Source: Davidsoniella eucalypti
Taxonomy: Eukaryota > Ascomycota > Sordariomycetes > Microascales > Ceratocystidaceae
Assembly: GCA_004009845.1 (NCBI GenBank)
Contig: RMBW01000102.1
Location: 1-64,000 of the forward strand
Length of the DNA stretch: 64,000 bases
Reading direction: 5' to 3'
This document shows positions 21,117 through 33,818 of the stretch, one piece after another. The notes below the pieces were generated by a model. That model was not told where the DNA came from, did not search any database, and saw only the letters and a list, made by a program, of their open reading frames with translations. Both the position numbers and the translations under genes were made by a program. Each line of letters starts with the position of its first letter. Position 1 is the first letter of the stretch.

Positions 21117-23359
21117 GAAGAAGCGTAAAGACCTGTCCACCTTCTAAATTTTCGTTGACATCTTCTTCTTTTCCAAGAACATGCCCTGTTTATCCTAGTT
21201 TTATTCTCATTTTACTTACGAACTACTAATAATTGGTTATTGTCCATTTTTCGGATTTCCTTAGTTGGATAAAGATGAGGCTTTGTACTGTTGTTTGTCT
21301 AGCCTTGTTGCTAATTTGTCTGTTCCCAGGTTTCATATATATGTACTTATACCACACTCTCTATATTTTACTTTTCTTACATGTAGGTACGTTAACGTTG
21401 GCTGTCAAAAATAAGAGGACTTCTAAAAACATGGGCAAAGAGGAAAGAAGATGAGGGGAATGTATTCTTCATCTTTTGTAAAATAAGGCCAATAGTCAAA
21501 ACCCATATCTCTTTGTTTATATAATTTTTTATCTTTTATTTTTTTTCTGATTTCTTTGGGGAAAAAAAATATCCAATCCCTCCCCCCATTTTGCTCATTG
21601 GCCGAGATTAAAACAAGTCTGTGCGTGTCAAATCTGTTGTTACTTTTTGAACCCTTCCTTTATCCAGCTTTCACTATTCTCTCTTTTTGAATCTCTCGCT
21701 CTTCGTATAACTAGTGGTACATGTGTAGCAACTATCGTTGTTTTAATTATCATCCATTTCCATGTCGAGCTGACTGATCAGAGTCCTGTTATAAAGCTAT
21801 GTATTACTTGATATACGCCTTTTTTTTTGGTTGTTTACATATCAACGAGTCGTACTTATATTTATCTAGATCATGTGGTAGGAAAACAAAAGTGAAAAGG
21901 TACAATAAAATTGTCAATGCTAAAATCGTACAGATACAGCTTGTTCTGGATTCATTTTTTTGTTCAAAGCACCTCGGTTTAAAAATACCCTGTCAGCAAC
22001 CGACTTTTATATACAGAATAGTTATATATAGTCGTAAATAAGAATTGTGTCATGTTTTCTTTTGTTTGTTAACCGACCAGCATTTGTAATTTTTTTTTCT
22101 TACTAGAACAGATGTGATGAGAAATAAGTAACAGGTTTTATTTCCTCTCTTCTTTTGTGGCGTGAAAAGTAACTAGGGTAAATTAATCAAAAGATATCAA
22201 CATTCGTTCTTCATTTCGGATGCTAGGGTTAATGGTAACCCTATATATATTTTTGTAAATGAAGAGTACTGTTATTTGTCAAACTGGGCTTATGTAGTAA
22301 TCAAACAATTTTTAACAAAGGGAGGGATTTGATGTTCTGATGTCTAGGACTCGGACATATAACAAAAAGGTTGCCAAAGCGGAACTGGTATAAAAAGGAA
22401 TACAACATAATAAAAGACATACATGTATGATCTAGAGTTGTCTTCTGTATATCTTTCGACCTGTTCCGGATCCGCTCTCTCGCCCTTGAACGGTATAGCC
22501 AGATATCATATCCCTTTGAGTATATTTCACCAATGTCCCCTTTATACAGGGCAAACACTTGGAAGAAAACAAGGAAGAGCGAACTCTGGAGGTTGATATA
22601 TCTTGAAGGATAAACACTGACACTCACTTTTCTTTCTCTGTTTTTCTGCTGTCCGGCTTGGGCTAAAAGCCCTGACTGATTACTGGGATTACAATAGACC
22701 ACAGACTCTTTTACTAATTCAATGTTGCTGACAGCTCATAGCTGCCTTGTCCTAGTGACGATAGATTCGGAGAAAGGAAAACAAGTTAGCTTCAATATCG
22801 GAAAATGATCACTTCCTGGACACGAATCCGTCTTCTCTTTCTTTTACCCTGCTGATATAGCCAGTGACGCTGCTATCAGAACATCGAAAAAGAGAGTAAA
22901 TAGGTGAAAAAAGCCTAGCTCGTGGATAGTGTGGTGCCAGCTGGATTTTATGCAGGGGAACAGGTACACACTGTGTATAGAGAGGACTAGGAGAATATTA
23001 GTGCTTGGAGTAGCATTATAGGACTATAGTATTGTAGTTACAGTGAAAATAAACAGATAATCCCGTGCATAGTAATGAAGTTGGGTGGGAGGACAAAGAA
23101 TGTTGCCTTGATTGATACAAGATGAAGTTTTGTCGATGGTTTTTCTTTTTCTTTTGCCGCTTGAAATCATAAAGTAAGCAATAAGGATAGATGAATCTGT
23201 GAGTCGTTGTAAACTGACCTGGACTAGCTGATTGTAGTAAGTAATATCGGTATCGAGATAAACACTGCCGACTGAACTACATGGTCCGGCGGATAAAGTT
23301 TGTCGTGGGATTCATATCCAAAATGACGCCTAGAAGTGACTGTCCGTGCGCAAGATGTA

Positions 23360-23482
23360 TCCTTTTGCACCCCCTAAAATGCTCTTATTACCACGCCGTT
23401 TTGATATGGCAGCAGATGGCTAGGAAAATGACCATATAAAAAGGGCGTGAATGTAAGAGTATTTTAGGGGTGCACGAAAAGG
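23360..23482. mobile_element. Candidate MITE-like element with long terminal inverted repeats, TA-flanked
   Basis: The left end begins TCCTTTTGCACCCCCTAAAA and the right end, read on the other strand, begins CCTTTTCGTGCACCCCTAAA. The similarity continues inward for nearly 40 bases (…TGCTCTTA…CACGCC against …TACTCTTACATTCACGCC). A core of about 45 bases separates the arms. A TA dinucleotide abuts each end (23358-23359 and 23483-23484), as expected for a Tc1/mariner-type target-site duplication. It has no coding capacity. The whole unit is 123 bp, in the size range of fungal MITEs. Family assignment needs other copies. Confidence 0.6.
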
Positions 23483-26400
23483 TACATGTCGAGAACAAAA
23501 AGCTACTTCTTAGCGTCGTTCTGGACCCACTCTTTCACGACATAGAATAGACGTTGTACTATGTAGGAAGATAGGTAGCCATAGTAAAAAGAAAAATATC
23601 AAAGTTAAAGAAAAAAGACGGATTGAACGTTAGAAAGGCTAGTTAACGAGCCAAGGACGCATGCTAAATGGTAAATGCAACAAAGGGCCGCTGTTTACTA
23701 CTACATGTTCTTGCTGTTCGTTTGATTCAGGAACCAGAGCCCCCCCTGAGAGTTTGCTGAACAAGAGGAGAACAGTGGGTGAAAAGTTGGTTTAGCAACT
23801 AGTCGCGTTTAGGACAGCCTCAGCCTTCAAAGGAAACAGAGTTTGGAGTAGATCGGGCTTGCTCTCCCAATATATGGTTCTATCCTTTCTTGCGTCTCGC
23901 TTTCCTTGACGAAGGAGCATGAGAGGATCCAAGTCTGTAAATCACGGGCGGTTTCACAGTTCATCGGCAGCATTACATTGTAGTACTCTGTATATCTATT
24001 TCGTGATGAAATGCTCATTTCTACAGCACCCTGTTCTCTTGAGTTGGGCCCGGAACGAATTAGAGGGTCGATCAGGAGCCCTGCCGTCGAGAATTGTTAG
24101 TCCCCTGGCCTGTCTAACCAATAGTCTGATGTCGCTTTACTACTTGTAACGTAGACTGAGTACGTGGTTTATCGTAGGAAAAAAAAAACAGGACAGAAGA
24201 AAGAGAGATAGAGAAAGAGAAGTATGGTAGCACTCAAACGCCTGTACTGCATGTACCAAAAGTACCCTGGGAGGCAGAGTCGTCAGGAGTATCTGGATTC
24301 GTAGTTCGTAATGCCACTCGAAACTCAAGTCATTTATGGAATACTTCTACGATAAACTGTGGATAAAGGCTATTATAGGATGTCTGAAAAGAGGTTACTT
24401 TCGGATTAGACTGACCGTTTTTAGGTTTAGTTTTTAGCAGTGACGATATACAACTGATCAAATATCGACGGGTCCTCTATGGCTGAATAAGAGTGGTAAG
24501 TATTGCTACGATGGCCTAGTGACTATTTAGTATTGTCCTATTTTACGGTTGATCGGGTAGAACAGACGGACCCTATAGTGGCGGCTGACTGGCTCTGGAG
24601 CCAACCCACTCAAGGTTCGCGGATCACGAACAAAATGAGCCATGGATCGTTCTTCCGTTCTGCTCTGGAGAGAGATCAAGACGAGAAGATCGTCCTTTTC
24701 TTGTAATTGATAATGGATATATCGGGCTAGATATATATGTGTTATGTGTGTGTGCCACACTTTGTGGTGTACTGCGGTATATATATACATATGTATTCAA
24801 TATGGGATGCTGGAATAGCAGAAAGTCCTTGTGGTACGACTTGGAATGCTTGCTTTGATGCCCAGGCCAGGTGCAATGACAGCGGCAGTAATACAAGTGT
24901 GTAATTGGTAACTCGCCAATAAAGGCTGGTAGCAAAATAGAAACCGCCATGCTTTTGCTTTAATGTGCGAGTCAGATAGGCCAGGCCGTTCCGTCGTGTG
25001 CGGATAGTGATTTATTGGGCAATAATGGCCCCCAAATAGAAGCAATGGTGTATCAGCTATATTTTGCTCACTATGAAGAATGGGCGGTTAATGAAAATGT
25101 TCGCACTGGGCAGGCCTAGGATGAAGGAGCGGAGACACAGTATTAATTGCCACCGGATCGCACGGCTACATTGAGAATAAAAGTACACAAGAAAGAAGCC
25201 AAAAAACTAAAGTGAGGAAAAGGGCTGGTGTGCTTTGTGTCTTTGCGGCCCCTGGTTTGCTAACGGTGTCTGGACCAGAAGAAGCGAATCCACTGTTATT
25301 TCGTGCATCAATCTCGCGTAAGGAGCAAGAGTAGAAGAAACAGAAGATAGTCGCGATAACCTGTCGCAGCAAGTTATAGTTGATAGTTAACGATGGTTGT
25401 TTGTTTGTTTGTTGTTATTATCGTTATAGCGGGCTCGATTGAACTCCAAGGAGGGATACAAGGCTAGAGAAGGCTGTGATTGATAGCAAGCCATTATTTC
25501 AACATGGAAGCTGTACACAAACGGCATCTGCCCAACAACGATATGTGTGACAGTTGCCCCCAAACATCGTCTTATAGTGAAGCAACAAGAAGCAATGGCG
25601 TGCATCAAAGTGGCCGCTTCGGGTAATTTGCGGCTTAGAAGCGCAGAGATCCGAGCTTACAATAGATACAAAGAGAGAATTTGGTTAATCGTAATGGCCA
25701 AGAGCCGAGGATCTTCTTTCTAGCTTTTGAACACCCTTTGGTTATTGGTTGATTCGAGCCTGTCTTTCATCTTGCGCCAGGCGGACGCACTGTGCAGAGC
25801 AGGCACAGGGACACAGCCTAATTTATCTGGATCCTTTCCTGCGGGTTGGTTTACTGGTTAACGCTTTATTGTCGCCATGGAACCCAGCAATGGGACCCAG
25901 CAATGGAAAGAAAGACTCTGGATTGGGATTGCTGTGCCTTGGGGCCGAAGTTGCTTTTGTGTATAGTTTGACTTTGATAGAAGTATATTATTTGAAGCAA
26001 GCACGAAAAGATTTGCAGCTCAGTGCCGTTGAAGATGTCACACTAAACGGACGCACTGTCTTTCGACACCTTGACTCAGATTGCTGTGCTGTGCTTTGTT
26101 TTACTGTTTTACTGCTCTGCTGGCTTTGCTGGCTTTGCTTTGCGCTGTCCCGGCTGTTCCAGCCCACAGACCTCTAACCATCTGGTGTTGCTGCATAAAT
26201 GCAGGCTGCCAAATTGCTGGATGCTTCCGCCCAACAACGGTCTCGACCAAGTCTGGAAACCCGTTGTAGCAAAAGGCCATCGAGAATAAAGCACATGAAA
26301 AGGACAGTTTCTTCTAGATACTGCATAACTTGCCCATCTTGCAGCACGAGGATAAACGTCGGTAAAAAGGAAAAGAAAAAGAAGAATAAAAAAGACAGCT

Positions 26401-26964
26401 GTAGTTTGGCTCCGTTGTAGTGTTAGCGTAGCTTAGCGAGTTAGCGAGTAGTTGCCCTGGCGGTAAGGTGCTGCCATTTCCCGATTTGATTGACTGTCCC
26501 TTTTTCTTTTCTGTCCTGTCTTGCTGTCTTGCTTGTTCTGGGGTCCCTTCTATTCCTGTCTGTTCTGGCCGCTCCTGCCTGTAGTAATGCAGGGCTCCAC
26601 GCAGCTTTGACGCTCTTTCCGTCCTGCAACTGCAGTAGCAGTAGCAACAACAACAACAATAGCAATAGATAGCAGTAATAGTAATAGCAATAGTGGTAGC
26701 AGCAGCAGCAGTAGCAGCAGCAGCATTGGAACTAGCAGTTGATTAAGCCTTAGTACTCGCAGTTTTAGTTGCATTAGCAAGTGCAGATAGAAAAATTGGA
26801 AAATTGGAAAATTAGTACTGTCGACTGTAGGCCGCTTTTTTGTTATTGCCATTCATTTTATTATTGCTATTTTTTCTTCTTTCTTGTTCTCGCTCTTTTC
26901 CTAATAGTGGCCGACAAATCGAAATCGATCATTTCCCCCTTCTCACCAACTTTTCTGGGGTCCC

Positions 26965-27023
26965 CTCAATTTCTCAATTTCTCAATTTCTCAATTCCTGA
27001 ATTCCTCGATCTCTTGATTTCTC
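26965..27023 (+). repeat. Octamer tandem repeat (CTCAATTT)
   Basis: Four near-perfect copies of CTCAATTT are followed by three degenerate copies on the same 8-bp period. The array lies about 470-530 bases upstream of the G-beta start codon, in its likely promoter or leader. Confidence 0.8.
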
Positions 27024-27494
27024 TACTGCTTTTTATTTCTATTTTCTTTCTTGATTTCGCTGGGCCACCTTTGCGACCGATTTTTATTTTATTTAGCTGT
27101 TTTCGTTCCCGCTTTGGAGCGTGCTTCACTATCCGAATCATACAAAAAGCCTTACTTTAGCGATTCGACCTGTTTTATTTTCCCTGATCGAACGCCTTTA
27201 ACCGCCATCTTCGAGCCACCATCACGACGACTTCAATCCACGCCGCGAATACCCTTCTGTTTATCGTGCCCTACAACGGCCTCTTCTGCCTCTACACAAC
27301 CTCGCGCCAGCCGATAATTCAAATACGAACCGCTGCTATCCGGAAGTCACAGGATTCTTATTGTTGACATCTGCGGCGCCCTTCTATCCTCTCTTTGTCG
27401 AGCTGCGATTGCACCCATCGCTATTGCCACGGCTACTGTCTACAACGAGACGCGCTAGTCACTACACACGTACCTAAAATTAATCCAATCCAAA

Positions 27495-28963
27495 ATGAAC
27501 GGCCACGGAGAGGTTTCGCCCGAGGCGCTGCAGAGCCGCATCCAGGCGGCGCGTCGCGATGCCGAGGCCCTGAAGGACCGCATTAAGCGCAAGAAGGACG
27601 AGCTTGCCGATACCACTCGTAAGTAACCATTCGCGCTATTCTCATTGTGCGGTCGTCAGCCGACGAGCCAATGAGTCGACCGGCTAGATCGAACTGCAAA
27701 ACTCTAGAGTCGGTCGACTCATTGTCTTCGCCGTCGACTCGGCCAGGACCCCTTTTTGTCCCCAAGATACGAACAGAAACCATGTACTACGCAACGTGCG
27801 ATTTTATTGCACATTACATCAACATGACAACAACCATTCCCCGAATATGAGCTAATACTATTGTCGTTCACAGTCCGCTCTATTGCCCAGCAGGCTCATG
27901 ACCCCATCCCCAGAGGCCAACTGATGAAGGCCAAGCGTACCCTCAAGGGCCATTTGGCCAAGATCTATGCCATGCATTGGTCGACCGACCGCAGACATCT
28001 TGTATCTGCGTCTCAAGACGGCAAGCTGATCATCTGGGACGCCTACACCACCAACAAGGTCCACGCCATTCCCCTGCGCTCATCGTGGGTCATGACCTGC
28101 GCCTACTCGCCATCTGGTAACTTTGTAGCCTGCGGTGGTCTCGACAACATCTGCTCTATCTACAACCTCAACCAGCAGCGCGACGGCCCGACCCGTGTAG
28201 CGCGTGAGCTGTCTGGCCATGCTGGCTACCTATCATGCTGCCGCTTCATTAACGACAGAACCATCATCACCTCTTCAGGTGACATGACTTGCATGAAATG
28301 GAACATCGAGACTGGCCAGAAGGAGGTCGAGTTTGCCGACCACCTGGGTGATGTCATGAGCATCAGCTTGAACCCTACCAACCAGAACACCTTTGTGTCG
28401 GGTGCCTGCGACGCTTTCGCCAAGCTGTGGGATATCCGTGCCGGTAAGGCTGTGCAAACATTTGCTGGCCACGAGTCTGACATCAACGCGATCCATTTCT
28501 TCCCCGATGGCCACTCCTTTGTTACCGGTTCCGATGATGCCACCTGCCGGTTATTCGATATCCGTGCCGACCGCGAACTGAACCTCTACGGCGTATGTTA
28601 CTTCAAATACGAGATTCCGTTTTTATCGAATCATTTACTAACTGCTATATCTTTTAGTCCGAGTCAATTCTGTGCGGTATTACCTCAGTGGCTACCTCGG
28701 TGTCTGGACGTCTACTGTTCGCTGGTTACGATGATTTTGAGTGCAAGGTTTGGGACGTGACCCGTGGCGAGAAGGTTGGCTCTCTAGTTGGCCACGAGAA
28801 CCGCGTGAGCTGCCTCGGTGTGTCTAATGACGGCATAAGTCTTTGCACTGGATCATGGGATTCTCTGGTAAGTTTCAATCTTTCAATATGTCTTGCAAGT
28901 CTACAGGTAGCAATTGCTAACACGCTAATCCCAATCTTACAGCTCAAGATCTGGGCCTACTAA
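27495..28963 (+). CDS. sfaD: Heterotrimeric G-protein beta subunit (SfaD/GNB-1 type)
   Basis: Four exons: 27495-27618, 27874-28592, 28658-28867 and 28943-28963. Introns are 255, 65 and 75 nt, with GTAAGT, GTATGT and GTAAGT donors. The product is 357 residues, close to the usual fungal G-beta length of about 353. The N-terminal 45 residues (SPEALQSRIQAARRDAEALK…) form the coiled coil that pairs with G-gamma. Seven WD40 blades follow, beginning near LKGHLAKIYAMHWSTDRRHL. The later WD dipeptides include IIWDAYT, LWDIRAGKA and VWDVTRGEK, and the last exon codes only LKIWAY, the invariant C-terminus. The protein acts at the plasma membrane with a G-alpha partner in signalling that controls growth, conidiation and pheromone response. 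The first intron is longer than the others and contains a strong hairpin (27669-27724). Confidence 0.97.
27669..27724. repeat. Inverted repeat with 14-bp perfect arms inside G-beta intron 1
   Basis: CAATGAGTCGACCG (27669-27682) is mirrored by CGGTCGACTCATTG (27711-27724) across a 28-base loop that itself contains a CTAGA/TCTAG pair. In the pre-mRNA this would form a stable stem. No known element was matched. Confidence 0.75.
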
Positions 28964-31051
28964 TCGGTCTTCATTCTATTCTGAACCCCCTCCTTCTCCG
29001 CACCTCACGACCTCCCCTAAATGGAGCTGCGAGCATGCCCGTCCGAATGTACGAGTTTCTTACGAACATGGCGATCGATCTAATCCTTGTTTTTCTCTTT
29101 TTCTCTTTGTTCATCTCTTGCTTTTACTTTTCTTGTCTCGGTCATGACTTTCAACATTCTCCTCTTCCTCGCTCCTCATTAATCTCAATCTCTTCCGTCA
29201 GATTGGAAAAGGTTTCTTTAATGGCTATGGTACATATATATCTATCAGTTCGGAAATGGCACTAATGTATTGAGCCGTGTTATTTCTTTGCCTATCATGG
29301 GCCGAAATGATACTTACTACCGGACCGGGCTGGTGGATGGATATCTTGACTAACATGACGACAAAACTTTGGGTACTGCTCTTGCCTAGTACTGGACACT
29401 ATCTCTGTCTGTTCTCTCGAGCTATTCCTGTTTCCTTTGTAATCTGGATATCTGGCGTCATACTTCCACTACACTCGGACACATCATCTTACAAAGTCAC
29501 CCGCTCTTTTTCTCATTTTTCTTTCTTCGATTTCTCAATATACCACACTGCTAACCGAACGATGTTTTTTTTCTTCTAAAATCTACTCTTTTATCTTCAA
29601 CCTCTTTCTCTCCCCATTATTTGGTTTTTTCTTCTTTTTTTTATTGCGGGTTGATGTGGTTTGGTGGGATTTGTTTCTCTGCGTTTTTGTCTATCTTAAC
29701 TTCATTTCATCTCGTGTTATTTTTTGGCTGCCTTTTTATTATTATTTCTTTTTTTTCCATTTTTTCTCGTTTCTTTTTATCAAGATTCAATCAGGTCTAT
29801 TTTCCTTTATTGTATACGCTTACCTTTGTGTATTGTATATGTCGTCTTCACATAAATGGGGAGTCAAATACTTATTATGGCAAAAGATGTAGTAAAGTAA
29901 GCTGACAACATAATCGGTTTTGCTTTTATAAAAAATAATTAAAAACAAGTAATCGACGGAAAGCTAGAAGAAGCAGCTGCTGTGGTGGTAGAACAATTAT
30001 ATCGTCTCAATACAAAGCTTGGTTGTGCTTTGAATTTACGCGCGGAGTGGTTATTCTCAAATAATTTCTAGTTTTCGTAGCGTTTAGATTTATTCGTGTT
30101 TGAATCTGATATAGCGAAGTAAATCATTTATCTTCATTTTTGATTTTTTTTCTCTCCTTACAATGAATTCATTCTTATGTTACACTTGATTAAATTCCAC
30201 ATGTGCGCCTATTTATTTGCCTATATTCTACTGAAGAAAACCGCATCTATTATAGCATTTTGAGATCTGATTTAAGTTTCCGAATGAATCTTATTGAGCC
30301 AAGGTTTATCTATATCATTTGTATAAAGAGTAGAGATGTAGACAACATATGCAGTCTGCCTTGACCGACAGCTGACAAGCACTTTATAGGGCTGTCAAGA
30401 ACTGTCAAGAGCTGATATGACTTTTTTTTTTTTCGAAAATACGAAAATTGGTTAGACTCAAGAACCTGCATTTTCTACAACGGGGGTTCTTGCCGCCGGC
30501 AGATTTGGTTATACAAGATAATAAGGCTTTGATGACTTATAAAATAAACCGAAAAAAAAAAGAAATTATAGATTCAAAAGATGGATATAAAAAGATGAAC
30601 AAAGTGTGTATATAAACATGTAGAAAAACGGTAGGAAAAATCTCAAATTTGACTTGATTGTGAGATGATTTATAAATTTATTTAGATTTTTATCTTGATT
30701 GGAATCTCTTCTCCAGGGCAAACAAAAAGAAGAAGCCGAACGAGGTAGGTTTGCAACGAGGATAAAGAGAGAAGAAAGAGAGAGAAAGAAAGATATGAAA
30801 ACTAGGATATTGTCTTCATGTCCTTGGTTCTTTGATTTCTATCAATTCTTTTTTTTTCTTCTTCATTTTCGCCTTCTTCGACAACGTTCCTTCTCTTCGG
30901 TTGTCCCGTTTTTGATCTTTTAGTCAACTCCAAGGACACTAAACCGAAGCTATATTACAAGCTATTTTCTATTTTTCTCACTAGGATATAGTGGTCTTGT
31001 TTACCCAGGTTGACTTTTTGATTTCTTCATGTATACAAGCCCCCAAACACC
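28964..31051. other. Intergenic: G-beta 3' region and promoter of the Zn2Cys6 gene
   Basis: About 2.1 kb. The left 900 bases are T-rich (probable 3' UTR and terminator of G-beta), the middle is AT-rich with several A and T runs, and the last 300 bases are purine-rich then pyrimidine-rich. No coding region or RNA gene is supported. A short direct repeat, ACTGTCAAGA-like, occurs twice near 30395-30415. Confidence 0.45.
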
Positions 31052-32805
31052 ATGGCTCCGTCTCCATCCCCTCTTCCTACCGCGCCTGCCTCTTCGAGGT
31101 CTGGCCAGCTCTTAGTAGCCGAGGCTAGTACCGATGTGGGTGCGGCACCATCGATAGTGATGGCTGATCCGAGTCAAGGTGGTTCGGAAGGATGTGATGA
31201 TACCGGGGCTGAGGCTATCGATGTGGACGGCGTTGATGATGGGAATTGTGCGAATAAGAGCGAGAGCGGCCTTGAACAGGGCGTGCGAAAGAGGCGTGCT
31301 CATAAGAAATCCCGTGCTGGATGTGCGAATTGCAAGATCCGCAGAGTCAAGGTATATCATTCTAAGCCAGTCAACGAACAGAATGCGGAGCACTTCATAG
31401 TAGAAAGCAGAAAAGACCTCAAGAATAGGGCCGCAGATACTCACTCCGCCGGCCGTTTCGGCACACGTGCTTGTATTCACCGAGGGCTAACATTTGGATA
31501 CATTTCTAGTGCGATGAGACCAAGCCTACGTGCGAACGATGTGTGTCTTTCAGCTTGATGTGCTCTTACACCACTGGGACGGCCTCGGAAATGTTGACTG
31601 GCACCAGTTACGAAAGCCTGATGCAGCCGGCCATCCCCGTCATGGAACTCACGCTAGATCTCTCTACATACGCACCTGATCCCAAGGCAGACATCAAGAT
31701 TCCTCTAGCTGACGGAACCGAGTATACGGTACCAGAGTCGAGCATCGCACTCATCGATGTGTTCAAAACTCAGGTCCCCATATTGGACTTTTGGGGGACC
31801 AAGCCAGCATGCAAGGAAGTACTCCTGACTCTTGCTATGGATCAGAAATGGCTTCTGCACGGCATATTGGCACTCGGAGCCGCCTTCCAGGAGACCCAGA
31901 AATATGGCTCAGACACCAACAACCAAGCTACACAGCCACGGTTATCTTCTTCCTTGCCAGAATCCAACGGCAGGCCTGTCGTCTTGCTTTCTCTACCCAC
32001 CTCATTCCACGCATCACCCCCGCCCGTCTACCAGTTCACAATCGAATTCCACAGATATCACCTCGCCGCTATTCTGGGCTCCAAGACCACCAAGCCCATC
32101 GCCTTGGCCGAGCGAGACGCGCTATGGGCTGCCGCTGTGCTTCTCAACCATATCGTGTTCGCCGCTTACGATTCCCGTGGTCCGTACGATACTTGGCCTG
32201 TCCGCCAGCCAACGTCGACGGATCTAGAGTGGCTTGAGTTATATCAAAGCAACCAGAATATCTTCAATGCTGTGCAGCCGTTCCGGCCCGATAGTTTGTT
32301 CCATGACAGCACTATGCGCACGCCTCATCGGGAGATTGTCCCGTTTGATGGTATCAGCACTGAATTTGCGCGCTTACCGCCTGAATTGCTGAGGTTACTA
32401 GACGTGAATAGCGCGAGTACAAGAGCATGCAACCCGTATCACGGCCCTGCGAGCATCGTTGCGCAGTGCCTAGATTATAAAGATGGAGGGGACAACAACG
32501 TAGTGGTGTTCTTTGCGTTCCTAAAGCACATGGATGCTCGATATAAGCAGCTTCTGGCATCTAAAGACTTACCCGCTTTGATTCTCCTGGCTTGGTGGTA
32601 TGCGTTGTTGGTCGAGTGTGATATAGGCGTTGCAATGAGACGAGCTACGATAGAGTGCCGGACAATCTGCGTCTATGTTGGGTCGTGGGGATACTCAGAA
32701 GTAGATATCATGAGAGCATTGGACTACCCAAAGAATGTTGTGGCAACATGGGTACAGGGACAATCAACACATAGGCTAGTAGTGACTTTGAAAGATACTG
32801 TTTAG
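31052..32805 (+). CDS. Zn2Cys6 fungal transcription factor
   Basis: Two exons, 31052-31351 and 31510-32805, joined by a 158-nt intron (GTATAT donor), give 531 residues. The start has a strong context (CACCATGGC). Splicing completes the binuclear zinc cluster at about residues 91-117, CANCKIRRVKC then DETKPTCERCVSFSLMC: six cysteines in the C-x2-C-x6-C-x6-C-x2-C-x6-C pattern. It is preceded by the basic stretch RKRRAHKKSR. The layout (cluster after a disordered acidic N-terminus, then a helical region with WLLHGILALGAAFQE) resembles the Upc2-like / Fungal_trans_2 group. The target genes are unknown. No biosynthetic enzymes lie next to it, so a pathway-specific role is not indicated. It converges on the membrane-protein gene 136 bases downstream. 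Confidence 0.93.
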
Positions 32806-32941
32806 CTTACGTGCTTGTATAGCTTCCATGCTACAGAGATGAATATAGATACAAATAACGACTTTTTATAAATTCCATATATATCTCGGATATTACTTTG
32901 ATGTCCTCTGGTATGGTATATATCAATGGCATCATACTTCA

Positions 32942-33818
32942 CTACATGATGGTATAGCCGCCGGTTTTCAAAAAGATCGCTTCCGCTATCACGCTTAACA
33001 CAGCCCATGGTAAGTCTAGTTCGACTACCGACCAGATCCAGATAACTCCAGTCATGGGTGCCTGGCGCATAACGGCAATGTAGCTATATTCATTGGTAAT
33101 ATGGATGAGATAGCAGCCGCACGTTATACTAGCAGCAAGAAATACGGCCTGGCGCATGTTATGCTGCCATGAGAGTGGTGTGAACGGGAAGAATCTAGGG
33201 TTGGCGGGGGTCTCGTGCATGACCCAAAAGAGTAGGGCGATAACTAGAGTGTATTGAAATGTTAGTATGAAAGATGCACTTTCCCTCTTCTAGTCTACGT
33301 GGTATGGGCTCTACCGCTAAGACAGAGAGAGAAAATAACAGAAAGCGAAACCTACCGAAGAATGCAGGCGGCGTATGCTGCAACACCACCCGCCATTCGA
33401 GCTCCTCGCCGTACTGTTGGTACACGAACACATCCAGAGTGAAATGGATCATGGTCAAGCTGATGCTCCATAGCACGCAGTCCATGAACCGCTCTTGGCC
33501 AGGTGTCAAACCTTCGTCTTCATCGTCACTATCGTCCTCAGCCTCATCGTCGCCGTCATCGCCATTCTCGGAGCCCGACTGCGACTGTGACCGCGGCCTG
33601 ATCTTGATCTTGCTGATTTTCGGCTCTTTCTTGCCATTCTTGCCGCTGGCAGATGACGACGATGCGGCGGCTTTGTTCTTGGCCTGGGCGGTTGCGGCTT
33701 GGTTGAAGAGGTCGCGTTTTGTGGCCCATTCGATCAGGGTTTCTTCGGTTGGTCCGGCACGGTCGGGCTGGTTGAGTTTGATGTCCTCGGCGGACTGTTC
33801 TTTGCGTCGACGAGCCAT
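32942..33818 (-). CDS. Four-helix membrane protein, probable DUF7719-type fungal family
   Basis: Two exons, 33818-33356 and 33243-32942, with a 112-nt intron (GTAGGT donor) give 254 residues. The N-terminal half (MARRRKEQSAEDIKLNQPDR…) is hydrophilic, with an Ala/Ser/Lys segment and then a long acidic run (DDGDDEAEDDSDDEDEG). The C-terminal half has four hydrophobic segments: VLWSISLTMIHFTLDVFVY; TPPAFFVIALLFWVM, formed across the splice; AVFLAASITCGCYLIHI; and WIWSVVELDLPWAVLSVIAE. The architecture matches an uncharacterised ascomycete family that I recall as DUF7719. Function and membrane location are unknown. Confidence 0.85.

Larger units (their letters stand above)
19450..27494. other. 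Gene-free stretch of 8 kb
   Basis: No convincing protein gene on either strand. The longest open frames (133-142 codons, at 22301-22702 and 25749-26177) lack family features and natural composition. Contents I can point to are an AT-rich block at about 19.9-22.3 kb, a 19-bp near-perfect palindrome at 20422-20440, a C14A26 homopolymer junction at 21077-21116, a short inverted-repeat element at 23360-23482 and an octamer repeat at 26965-27023. The right end should hold the promoter and leader of the G-beta gene. Old decayed repeats or lncRNAs are possible but not shown. Confidence 0.45.

Noticed and set aside
22301..22702. 133-codon minus-strand open frame in the gene-free region
   Set aside because: Composition is irregular, with no recognisable motif, no good start context and no linked exons.
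25749..26177. 142-codon plus-strand open frame
   Set aside because: It begins without a good ATG context, ends in a Cys/Leu-rich simple-repeat stretch (CTGG/TTTG repeats), and shows no family pattern.
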